Assembly: GCA_021044545.1 (NCBI GenBank)
Contig: CP087990.1
Span: 248,001-312,000, forward strand
Length of the DNA: 64,000 nt
Source: Comamonadaceae bacterium M7527
Lineage (GTDB): Bacteria > Pseudomonadota > Gammaproteobacteria > Burkholderiales > Burkholderiaceae_C
Direction of reading: 5' to 3'
The notes beneath the pieces are model-generated. The model saw only the letters and a list, made by a program, of their open reading frames with translations. It was not told the origin of the DNA and searched no databases. Of the stretch, positions 43,920 through 51,966 are shown in pieces. Numbering within the stretch: the first letter of the stretch is position 1; every line of letters starts with the position of its first letter. A program made the position numbers and the translations under genes.

Positions 43920-44651
43920 TCAAATGGCGCGTGCCTCGGGCGCGGCCAACGCGCGCAAGCCGTCCATATTCACGATTTTGATGTGACGTTGCTTGACTTC
44001 AATCAGTGCCTCGTCGACAAACTTCGAGAAAGTGCGGCTGACTGTCTCTAGCTTCATGCCCAGGTAGCTGCCAATTTCCTCGCGTGTCATGCGCAGCACC
44101 ATTTCACTGGCTGAAAAGCCGCGTGCGGTCAAGCGCTGTGTGAGGTTGACCAAAAAAGCTGCCAAGCGCTCTTCAGCGCGCATGCTGCCCAGCATCAACA
44201 TCATCCCTTGGTCGCGGACCAGTTCACGGCTCATGACGCGGTGGATGTGATGTTGCAAACTGGGGAAGTCGCGCGAAATGCTTTCCATATTGTCGTAGGG
44301 CATGACGCACACTTCGGCGTCTTCCAGGGCAACGGCGTCGCAGGAGTGTTGTGCGTTCACTATGCCGTCCATGCCCAAAATTTCTCCTGCCATTTGAAAG
44401 CCTGTGACCTGCTCACGGCCATCGGGCGCGGTGATCAGCGTTTTGAAAAAGCCTGAACGCACCGCAAACATGGCGTTGAACGCTTGCCCCGCGCTAAACA
44501 GCGGCTGCCCCTTGCTGATGCGTCTGCGGGTAGAGACAACGCGATCAATGTGCTCAAGCTCTGCGTTTGATAAACCGACAGGCATGCACAAATCACGCAG
44601 GTTGCAGCTTGAGCACGCAACGGTAGTGGTTGATTTACCAATAATCGACAT
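43920..44651 (-). CDS. fnr: FNR-type oxygen-responsive transcription regulator
   Basis: A CRP/FNR family protein of 243 residues. The N-terminal cluster ligands are C13, C16 and C22 (ACSSCNLRDLC), and a fourth Cys lies in AQHSCDAVAL near residue 115, so a [4Fe-4S] oxygen sensor is expected. A cyclic-nucleotide-like beta roll is followed by the HTH EEIGSYLGMKLETVSRTF, whose ExxSR pattern reads TTGAT half-sites. The start is ATG 44651 (MSIIGKSTTT); the longer open frame upstream runs into the hemN leader. FNR-like boxes occur before several genes of this block. Confidence 0.93.
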   Translation of the reverse strand: MSIIGKSTTTVACSSCNLRDLCMPVGLSNAELEHIDRVVSTRRRISKGQPLFSAGQAFNAMFAVRSGFFKTLITAPDGREQVTGFQMAGEILGMDGIVNAQHSCDAVALEDAEVCVMPYDNMESISRDFPSLQHHIHRVMSRELVRDQGMMLMLGSMRAEERLAAFLVNLTQRLTARGFSASEMVLRMTREEIGSYLGMKLETVSRTFSKFVDEALIEVKQRHIKIVNMDGLRALAAPEARAI

Positions 44652-44760
44652 ACCCTTATTGTGCGCGAATTTGTATGGCCAAGTTGCGCCCATTCGTGCA
44701 GTAGACGACATTAGTTTCTTGGTGATGCTTAATGCGTATGTGCGTACTTTTGCTTGTTGC

Positions 44761-44774
44761 TTGACGTGTATCAA
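44761..44774 (+). promoter_or_regulatory. FNR box before hemN
   Basis: TTGACGTGTATCAA differs from the consensus at one base. It ends 35 bases before the hemN start and lies 110 bases before the divergent fnr start. FNR control of hemN is known in other proteobacteria. Confidence 0.75.
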
Positions 44775-44809
44775 CATGCGCAGGGTGGGCCGGCGGCATA
44801 GTAGATGCC

Positions 44810-46177
44810 ATGTCATTACCTATTACAGCCGACGAGCTCGCGCGTTTTGACGTGAGCGGGCCGCGCTACACGTCTTACCCTACGGCTGATCGATTTGTAG
44901 AGGCGTTTGCCGCAGGCGACTATGAGGCTGCGCTGCGCCAAGCGAGCCACGCGCCACTGTCCCTTTACATACACGTGCCGTTTTGTGAGTCGGTTTGTTA
45001 CTACTGCGCTTGTAACAAGGTGGTAACCAAACACCACAGCAAAGCCAAGCGTTACCTGCAATACCTTGAGCGCGAGCTTGACTTGGTCATTGCGCAACTG
45101 GGCGCTAACCACACCGTGTCACAACTGCACTTTGGCGGCGGCACACCCACTTTTTTAAGCGATGACCAATTGCGCCAATGCATGGACATGCTGCGCAGCA
45201 AGTTCAACTGTTTGCCAACCGGTGAGTACGCCATTGAGGTAGACCCGCGCACCGTCGGTCAGGCGCGCTTGCAAGCGCTGTGGGACATGGGCTTTAACCG
45301 CCTCAGTTTTGGCGTGCAAGACTTCGATCCGCAGGTACAAGTGGCGGTGCATCGCGTGCAGCCCTTTGATCTGGTGCAAGCACTGGTACAGCAGGCGAGA
45401 GCCATTGGCTTTGCTGCTATCAACGTAGACCTCATTTACGGCCTGCCATTGCAAACACCACACAGCTTTGCCACCACACTGATGCAGGTACAAGCCATCA
45501 AGCCAGACCGCATCGCGGTGTATGGCTATGCGCATTTGCCCACACGTTTCAAGCCTCAACGCCGCATAAATAGCGATGAGTTACCAAGCGGGGCAGATAA
45601 GCTGCGCATGTTGTCGCTGGCGCTGGATACCCTGGGTGATGCGGGCTACGACTACATTGGCATGGACCACTTTGCGCTGCCCACTGATGCGTTGTCTGTG
45701 GCTAAACGCCAAGGGCGTTTGCACCGTAATTTTCAAGGCTACTCCACGCAACCAGACTGCGACGTTGTAGCGCTTGGCGTGTCTGCCATTGGTCGGGTGG
45801 GCCGTTGTTACAGCCAAAATACGAAATCGCTTGAAGACTACTACGACGCACTGGACCACCATGAGCTGCCCGTGGTGCGCGGCATGCACTTGAGCCGTGA
45901 AGACCTGCTGCGTCGCGCCGTCATCATGAGCATTATGTGTAACGGCCGTCTTCACTTTGACGATTTCAACACGGCTTACTTGGTGGACTTTAAGAAATAC
46001 TTTGGCAAAGAGCTACAACGACTTGACGAGCTGCAGGCCGCAGGCATGGTGCAGCGCACCGAGCAAGGCTTTGAAGTGAGTGCAAAGGGCTGGTACGTGG
46101 TGCGCGTAGTCGCCATGGTGTTTGATGGCTACTTGGACTGTGCACGTGACAGTGCCCGTTTTTCGCGGGTGATGTAG
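44810..46177 (+). CDS. hemN: Oxygen-independent coproporphyrinogen III oxidase
   Basis: HemN is a radical-SAM enzyme that decarboxylates coproporphyrinogen III without O2 in heme synthesis. The cluster motif is C-x3-C-x2-C in CESVCYYCACNKV near residues 62-74, preceded by YIHVPF. The 455 residues include GPRYTSYPTADRF at the N-terminus, typical of true HemN rather than HemW. It would supply heme for the cbb3 oxidase at low oxygen, in line with the FNR box upstream. Confidence 0.95.
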   Translation: MSLPITADELARFDVSGPRYTSYPTADRFVEAFAAGDYEAALRQASHAPLSLYIHVPFCESVCYYCACNKVVTKHHSKAKRYLQYLERELDLVIAQLGANHTVSQLHFGGGTPTFLSDDQLRQCMDMLRSKFNCLPTGEYAIEVDPRTVGQARLQALWDMGFNRLSFGVQDFDPQVQVAVHRVQPFDLVQALVQQARAIGFAAINVDLIYGLPLQTPHSFATTLMQVQAIKPDRIAVYGYAHLPTRFKPQRRINSDELPSGADKLRMLSLALDTLGDAGYDYIGMDHFALPTDALSVAKRQGRLHRNFQGYSTQPDCDVVALGVSAIGRVGRCYSQNTKSLEDYYDALDHHELPVVRGMHLSREDLLRRAVIMSIMCNGRLHFDDFNTAYLVDFKKYFGKELQRLDELQAAGMVQRTEQGFEVSAKGWYVVRVVAMVFDGYLDCARDSARFSRVM

Positions 46178-46205
46178 CCACACGCTTGCCGCCTAAAATT
46201 CACCC

Positions 46206-46886
46206 ATGAGTGCTCTTACACAATTGGCCACACCTGTACTGGCTGCCTTAAGCATGGGCTTGCTGGGCGGGCCGCATTGCATTGCCATGTGCGGTGCCGC
46301 TTGTGCGGGTATCGCCAGAGCCTCAGGCAATGACAGCAAAGCGCTTTGGCGTTTTCAGCTGGGCCGCTTGCTGGGCTACAGCTTGCTCGGTGCTGTGGTG
46401 GCCGGTTCTGTGCAGGCCATGGGCTGGCTGGGTGAGAACACCGCTGTGGTGCGTCCGTTGTGGGCCAGCTTTCATGTGTTGGCAGCCTTAATGGGCGTGA
46501 GCCTCATGGTGCTGGGACGGCAGCCTTTTTGGATGGACGGTATGGCACAGCGTTTATGGCGTTGGACCAAGCCCAAGCTGCAAGGGCGCAGTGCCAACAC
46601 GCCTGTGCTCATAGGCATGCTGTGGGCGCTGATGCCCTGTGGTTTGCTGTACTCGGCATTGCTGGTGGCTGCATTGTCTAACAACGCTATACAAGGCGGG
46701 GTGACCATGGCCGCGTTTGCCATGGGCAGCGGCTTGTCCATGACACTGGGCGCTTGGTGGTTGCTGCGCGTGCGGGCCAACCCAAGCGGTCACTGGGCCA
46801 TACGCGCCGCAGGTTTGGCGTTGTTCGGTATGTCCAGCTGGGCCATCTATATGGGTATTACGGCACCAACGGGTTTGTGGTGCTAG
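46206..46886 (+). CDS. Sulfite exporter TauE/SafE-like membrane protein
   Basis: A 226-residue protein with about six helices. The first helix carries GGPHCIAMCGAACAG, a His/Cys-rich motif also seen in DsbD-like and UreH-like membrane proteins; a second MPCGLLYSALL motif lies near residue 140. It follows hemN by 28 bases. Family labels suggest anion or metal transport. Next to a cbb3 cluster, copper or thiol handling is as likely as sulfite export; the sequence does not decide. Confidence 0.78.
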   Translation: MSALTQLATPVLAALSMGLLGGPHCIAMCGAACAGIARASGNDSKALWRFQLGRLLGYSLLGAVVAGSVQAMGWLGENTAVVRPLWASFHVLAALMGVSLMVLGRQPFWMDGMAQRLWRWTKPKLQGRSANTPVLIGMLWALMPCGLLYSALLVAALSNNAIQGGVTMAAFAMGSGLSMTLGAWWLLRVRANPSGHWAIRAAGLALFGMSSWAIYMGITAPTGLWC

Positions 46887-47773
46887 GCATGCCCTTTGCC
46901 AGTGGTTGCCAACACCACGCCCATCAGCGCGATACCGAATGCCACGGCTTGCAGGACTGTCATGACGTCACCTAAAAACAGCACGCCAATGGTCGCTGCG
47001 CTGATAGGCAGTACGACGGTGAACACACCCGCTTGGTGAGCTTGCACGCCTTGCAGCCCAGTCATCCAAAGCCATACCGTTAGTACGCTAGCGGCCAGCG
47101 CGTAAAACACCAACAGGCCCCAGTCACTTGGTGAAACCACTGAAAAGTCGAATTGGGTCAGCCAATACAAACCTGCCGGTGTGGTGAGTGCCAAGCCCCA
47201 CACGTTGATGACAGAGGCAATGCGTTTAGCGCTTAGGTGTTGGGTTAAGTGTTTGCCAATCACCGCGTAGGCAGCTTCGCAACACACGGCAGCAAACACC
47301 AACAGGTTGCCCAGCCATGCGTAGGGGTAGTTGGCGTCCACGTCTGTGTGACTGATGCTGGCGTACAAGCCTATGCCCACAATGGCACAGGCAATGGCCA
47401 ATAGTGAACGCGTGCTTAGACGCTCTTTTAAAAACACCGCACTTTGCAATGCCACCATGGCTGGGATGGCAGACAACATAACGCCCGCTGCACTGGCACT
47501 GGTGAGGCTCACGCCGTACAGCATGCAAACAGAAAATAAGACGTTGCCCAGAAAAGACTCTAGAAACAGCAACTTCTTGGTGGCTGCAGACAGTGGTTTT
47601 TCTGTACTTGGCTTTTGAAGCCAGCGGGCCATGGCAACCGAGCCGATCGCAAAGCGTAGCCACGCCAGTAAAAACACCGGAAATACGGCCACCAGTGGCT
47701 TGGACAAGGCCACATAAGACCCTACCAGCGCCATGCTGGTGGCCAGGCAGGTGAATGCAAGCCAAGGTTTCAT
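46883..47773 (-). CDS. EamA/DMT family transporter
   Basis: A drug/metabolite transporter of 296 residues with ten hydrophobic helices in two EamA repeats. It opens with CLATSMALVGSYVALSK and holds SASAAGVMLSAIPAMVALQSAVFLKE at the end of the first repeat. Its stop overlaps the stop of the convergent TauE-like gene by four bases. The substrate is unknown. Confidence 0.85.
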   Translation of the reverse strand: MKPWLAFTCLATSMALVGSYVALSKPLVAVFPVFLLAWLRFAIGSVAMARWLQKPSTEKPLSAATKKLLFLESFLGNVLFSVCMLYGVSLTSASAAGVMLSAIPAMVALQSAVFLKERLSTRSLLAIACAIVGIGLYASISHTDVDANYPYAWLGNLLVFAAVCCEAAYAVIGKHLTQHLSAKRIASVINVWGLALTTPAGLYWLTQFDFSVVSPSDWGLLVFYALAASVLTVWLWMTGLQGVQAHQAGVFTVVLPISAATIGVLFLGDVMTVLQAVAFGIALMGVVLATTGKGHA

Positions 47774-47851
47774 CTCACTAGTTTAGGGGATTGCATAGCT
47801 GAAAAGGGAAAACCACAATATGAAATATCGCGATGCTGCACTGCGGAAAAA

Positions 47852-47868
47852 TTTCTCATGGTGAGAAA
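47852..47868. promoter_or_regulatory. Inverted repeat TTTCTCA-TGG-TGAGAAA upstream of aceA
   Basis: A perfect 7+7 inverted repeat with a three-base spacer. A degenerate partner, TTTCGTATTGAGAAA, lies just after it at 47874-47888. Both are operator-like sites about 165-200 bases before the aceA start. Confidence 0.5.
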
Positions 47869-47930
47869 AACAATTTCGTATTGAGAAATTAATAGTATTT
47901 GTCGTTGTTTATAAACGTAAAAATATTTTA

Positions 47931-47942
47931 TCTTATATAAGA
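47931..47942. promoter_or_regulatory. Palindromic operator candidate 1 of aceA
   Basis: TCTTATATAAGA is a perfect 12-base palindrome, repeated 29 bases downstream. Such ATAT-centred palindromes are typical of GntR-family operators; from memory similar sites precede TCA and glyoxylate genes in Burkholderiales. Confidence 0.6.
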
Positions 47943-47959
47943 CACAAGAGCAAAATAAC

Positions 47960-47971
47960 TCTTATATAAGA
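47960..47971. promoter_or_regulatory. Palindromic operator candidate 2 of aceA
   Basis: This is an exact second copy of TCTTATATAAGA, again followed by C, 77 bases before the aceA ATG. The 29-base centre spacing, close to three helix turns, would put both copies on one face of the DNA. Confidence 0.6.
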
Positions 47972-48048
47972 CTTATAGTTAAGCCCATGGCAAAGCAACA
48001 AGCCGAGCCCAAGGTTTTCACGGTTTTTAATCTTCAAGGAGCGTCCAC

Positions 48049-49365
48049 ATGACACAACAAACACGCGAACAACAAGTAGCAGCGCTAAAAAAAGACTGGG
48101 CAGAAAACCCCCGTTGGAAAGGCGTTAAGCGCAACTACACAGCCGAAGACGTAGTGCGTTTGCGCGGCAGCCTGCAGCCTGAGTACACACTGGCCAAGCG
48201 CGGCGCAGAAAACCTGTGGGCCAAAGTCAATGGCGGTGCCAAAAAGGGCTATGTCAACGCGTTTGGTGCTATTTCTGCTGGCCAAGCCATGCAGCAAGCC
48301 AAGGCTGGTCTTGAGGCTGTGTACCTGTCTGGCTGGCAAGTAGCCGCTGACGGCAACACTTCCGAGACCATGTACCCAGACCAGTCTTTGTATGCCTACG
48401 ACTCAGTACCCACCATGGTGCGCCGCATCAACAACACCTTCAAGCGTGCTGACGAAATTCAGTGGTCACGCGGCGTCAACCCAGGCGACAAAGAGTTTAT
48501 TGACTACTTCCTGCCCATAGTGGCTGATGCAGAAGCAGGCTTTGGCGGTGTGCTCAACGCGTTTGAGCTGATGAAAAACATGATCACTGCAGGTGCGGCT
48601 GGTGTGCACTTTGAAGACCAATTGGCGGCTGTTAAAAAGTGTGGCCACATGGGCGGCAAGGTATTGGTGCCTACGCAAGAGGCCATTGAAAAACTCAACG
48701 CCGCACGCTTTGCAGCCGACGTTATGGGTGTATCCACCATTGTGTTGGCCCGTACCGATGCAGAAGCGGCCAACCTCATTACCTCTAACCACGATGCCAA
48801 TGACCAGCCTTTCCTGACAGGCGAGCGCACACCAGAAGGCTTTTACCGCGTGAAAAACGGTCTGGAGCAAGCCATCAGTCGTGGTGTGGCGTACGCGCCT
48901 CACGCTGACTTGGTGTGGTGTGAAACAGGCGTGCCAGATATTGGCTTTGCCCGCGAGTTTGCACAAGCCGTGCACGCAGCTTGCCCAGGCAAGTTGTTGA
49001 GCTACAACTGCTCACCATCATTCAACTGGAAGAAAAACCTCAACGACAGCCAGATCGCCAGCTTCCAAGAAGACTTGGCCGCGCTGGGTTACAAGTACCA
49101 GTTCATCACCTTGGCTGGTATTCACGTGAACTGGTACAACACCTTCAAGTTTGCCAAGGCCTACGCAGGCGGCGAGGGCATGAAGCACTACACAGAAATG
49201 GTGCAAGAGCCAGAATTCGCAGCCCGCGAAGACGGCTACACCTTTGTGTCGCACCAGCAAGAAGTGGGTGCAGGCTACTTTGACGACGTGACTACCGTTA
49301 TTCAAGGTGGCGCGTCATCTGTAAAGGCGTTGACAGGCTCTACTGAAGAAGAGCAGTTCCACTAA
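48049..49365 (+). CDS. aceA: Isocitrate lyase
   Basis: AceA splits isocitrate into glyoxylate and succinate in the glyoxylate shunt, needed for growth on acetate or fatty acids. The catalytic motif KKCGHMGGKV lies near residues 198-207, and ADAEAGFGG supplies metal ligands. The length is 438 residues, as in the E. coli-type enzyme. A CAAGGAG ribosome site precedes ATG 48049. The leader holds several palindromes, and a terminator follows, so it is a single-gene unit. Confidence 0.97.
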   Translation: MTQQTREQQVAALKKDWAENPRWKGVKRNYTAEDVVRLRGSLQPEYTLAKRGAENLWAKVNGGAKKGYVNAFGAISAGQAMQQAKAGLEAVYLSGWQVAADGNTSETMYPDQSLYAYDSVPTMVRRINNTFKRADEIQWSRGVNPGDKEFIDYFLPIVADAEAGFGGVLNAFELMKNMITAGAAGVHFEDQLAAVKKCGHMGGKVLVPTQEAIEKLNAARFAADVMGVSTIVLARTDAEAANLITSNHDANDQPFLTGERTPEGFYRVKNGLEQAISRGVAYAPHADLVWCETGVPDIGFAREFAQAVHAACPGKLLSYNCSPSFNWKKNLNDSQIASFQEDLAALGYKYQFITLAGIHVNWYNTFKFAKAYAGGEGMKHYTEMVQEPEFAAREDGYTFVSHQQEVGAGYFDDVTTVIQGGASSVKALTGSTEEEQFH

Positions 49366-49398
49366 CGTGAAGCGCTAGCCCCTAGGGGCTCAAGATTG

Positions 49399-49434
49399 AA
49401 GCCACCTGGTGCTTGCGCATGAGGTGGCTTTTTT
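49399..49434 (+). terminator. Terminator after aceA
   Basis: Stem AAGCCACCT pairs with AGGTGGCTT across a 14-base loop and is followed by TTTT. Confidence 0.85.
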
Positions 49435-49476
49435 GTGTCTATGGCGGATTGCGCTGATGCATTTCTCGCGGTGTAT

Positions 49477-50672
49477 CTAGTTCGCCGGTTTGGACAGGCG
49501 CATCAGCCGCCCGCCAGCGCCATCCTCCATCACCCAGATTGCACCGTCTGCGCTCACCTCAACGTCACGTACACGGCGCTGCCAGCTGAAGCGCTCGGCT
49601 TCTGCCGCTTGGCCGTTCTTGAAGGACACACGAATCAGTGCTTGGCTGCGCAAGCCGCCAATAAAGGCTTGATCTTGCCACTGCGCAAACTGTGCACCTT
49701 TGTAAAACGCCAAGCCAGATGGTGCGATGGTGGGGTCCCAAAATAGCGCTGGGGCTTGAAATTCCGGTCGGGTGCTGTGACTTGGAATGCCACGGCCGCT
49801 GTAGTGTCTGCCTTCAGACACCAAGGGCCAGCCGTAGTTGCGTCCGGGTTTGATGTGGTTGAGTTCATCGCCGTTGCGTGGCCCCATTTCGTGGGCCCAC
49901 AGCTCGCCCTGGTTGTTAAAGGCCAAGCCCAGCACGTTGCGGTGCCCGGTCGTCCAGGCGGTGGCGGCCAGTTGCCCCTTGTCCTGGAAAGGGTTGTCTG
50001 CTGGCACGGTACCGTCGTCGTAGAGGCGCACTATTTTGCCCAAATTACCAGTCCACGCCTGCGCGGGCTCCATTTCTTGGCGGTCGCCTGATGAGATAAA
50101 CAGTTGCCCCGCATAGGCACTGTTGGCGGGCGCAAAGGCCAGCCTGTGTGAGAAGTGGCCTTTGCCACTGAGTGCCGGTGTTTGTTGCCAAATGGTTTGT
50201 TGATTGGTCAGGCGCAATGGCAAAGCGTTGATGTCTAGCGTTGCGCGAGCCACGGTGGCAAAGCGGGTTCGCCCGCCGTCGGTGGAGTTGACATACGACA
50301 GGTACACCAGCTGGTTGTTGGCGAAATTGGGGTGGGGCACCACATCGCCCATGCCACCTTGCCCGCCTGCAAACACAGTGGGCACACCCTCAACCAGGCG
50401 TCTTTGCCCTGTGGTGTCGACCAGCCACAGTTGCCCGGACTTGGTGCTGACCAGTAGTTGTTGCCCGTTGATGAATGACAAGGCCCACGGCTCCTGGAAC
50501 TCAGCAACAACCTGCGCGCGCGCAGCTGGCTGCCGCGGCTGCCAACAATCGTATTGTCAGCGTTTGCCGACGTGGCTATGGCCGCAGTTGATGCCAGCAT
50601 GACCGCAAGGCGTGGCAGCCACTTCAGGTGTGACGAGCGAGCCGCAGGTGGTGTCAGTGTTGTGTTGCGCAT
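49477..50672 (-). CDS. PQQ-dependent aldose sugar dehydrogenase-like protein, frame broken once
   Basis: A soluble quinoprotein sugar dehydrogenase of the YliI/Asd type, a six-bladed beta propeller. Typical parts are GGQGGMGDVVPHPNF, HRNVLGLAF near the middle, ELWAHEMGPRNGDELN and GRNYGWPLVSEGRHYSG. The N-terminus, with a signal peptide (MRNTT..., cleavage near TSANA), is in another frame that starts at 50672. The two frames meet in the GC repeat at 50514-50523, where losing one base or gaining a GC pair explains the break. With it mended the protein is about 398 residues and periplasmic. Confidence 0.82.
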
Positions 50673-50865
50673 CACGGCCTTTGGTTGCCTTGGTGAGACG
50701 AGTTCGTTGTACTTCATTTGATGCAGTTTGGCAGGTGACCAGCCACGGCTTTGCTGCACGCTGAATAAACAGACCAGTCTTAATGTTTTTAACAAAGTGG
50801 CCGGCGCACCAGGTCGCAAGCGCCAGAGACAGGTGCTTTATCGTTTTGCGGCTCTAATAGCTGCA

Positions 50866-51807
50866 ATGACCCGCCATTCAGTATCCATACCGCTTGCCTT
50901 TTGGCGTAGCTGCACGCCCACTCAACAAGCGACCATGTTTGGTTTGGGTGCGGTCCTGATTTGGGGCGCCTACATGGCGCTGGCTCGCGCTGGTGTCAGT
51001 GGCGGATTGACAGGGTTTGACTTTGCGTTTATCCGCTATGCCGTGGCTGGTGTGGTGATGCTGCCCTGGTTGTTGCGCAACAAGCCCTTGCAGCTTGCGG
51101 GCATTGGGTGGCGTAAAAGCATGGCCCTGGTGTTGTGTGCAGGCCCCATTTTTATTGCTGTAGGTGTGGGCGGTTACGCCTATGCGCCGCTGGCCCACGG
51201 TGCCGTGGTGCAGCCTGCCACCATTGTGGTGAGCACCGCCTTGTTTGCGTGGTGGCTGTTGGGCGATAGGCCTACACGTGAGCGTCTTGTGGGCATTGTG
51301 CTGATTGTGTTGGGCTTGTGTTTGGTTTCTGGCCCTAGCGTGTGGGTGGGTGATACCCAAACGCTGATAGGTGACGCCATGTTTGTGGGCGCTGGCTTGC
51401 TGTGGGCCATGTTCACCGTGCTGACCAAGCGTTGGCAAGTGTCTGCCATTGCCGTTACGGCGGTGTTGTCCGTGCTGTCTGCTGTGCTGGTGTTGCCCCT
51501 GTACGCGGCTACTGAAGATTTTTCGCGGCTGGCGTCCTTGCCGGTGTGGACGCTGTTGGTGCAGTTTGTGGTGCAAGGTCTGTTGTCGGGTGTGGTGGCT
51601 ATTGTGTTTTTTACCCGAGCCGCTGAGCTGGCGGGTGCTGCGCGCGCTGCCATATTCCCAGCCCTGGTGCCTGCGGCTGCCATTGTGATGGGCATACCCA
51701 TTACAGGTGAACTGCCCACGCCAAACCAATGGGCGGGGCTTGTGGTCGTCACCTTTGGTTTGTTGACGGCTATAGGTGTGGTGAAGCGGTGGTTGTTGCG
51801 GCTTTAG
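50866..51807 (+). CDS. EamA/DMT family transporter
   Basis: A ten-helix transporter of 313 residues from ATG 50866 (MTRHSVSIPLAFW). The frame is open upstream, but 50866 or the ATG at 50935 fits relatives better. EamA features include GAVLIWGAYMALARAG in helix 1 and FPALVPAAAIVMGIPITGE in the second repeat. It is only distantly like the other EamA gene at 46883. The substrate is unknown. Confidence 0.83.
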   Translation: MTRHSVSIPLAFWRSCTPTQQATMFGLGAVLIWGAYMALARAGVSGGLTGFDFAFIRYAVAGVVMLPWLLRNKPLQLAGIGWRKSMALVLCAGPIFIAVGVGGYAYAPLAHGAVVQPATIVVSTALFAWWLLGDRPTRERLVGIVLIVLGLCLVSGPSVWVGDTQTLIGDAMFVGAGLLWAMFTVLTKRWQVSAIAVTAVLSVLSAVLVLPLYAATEDFSRLASLPVWTLLVQFVVQGLLSGVVAIVFFTRAAELAGAARAAIFPALVPAAAIVMGIPITGELPTPNQWAGLVVVTFGLLTAIGVVKRWLLRL

Positions 51808-51966
51808 TGGCGTCTTGGGTTGGGTCTGGCGTTGTGGGTGGGGCCGGTCGGGTCGCAGGCCCAGTGCGCACTATAGAATCGAGGGCTGCACGCATTGCAG
51901 TGTGCACCAGCAGTGTTTAGCGCCGCGGTGCAGATTGTGCCCAACACATTACCTACCACTTCGACT

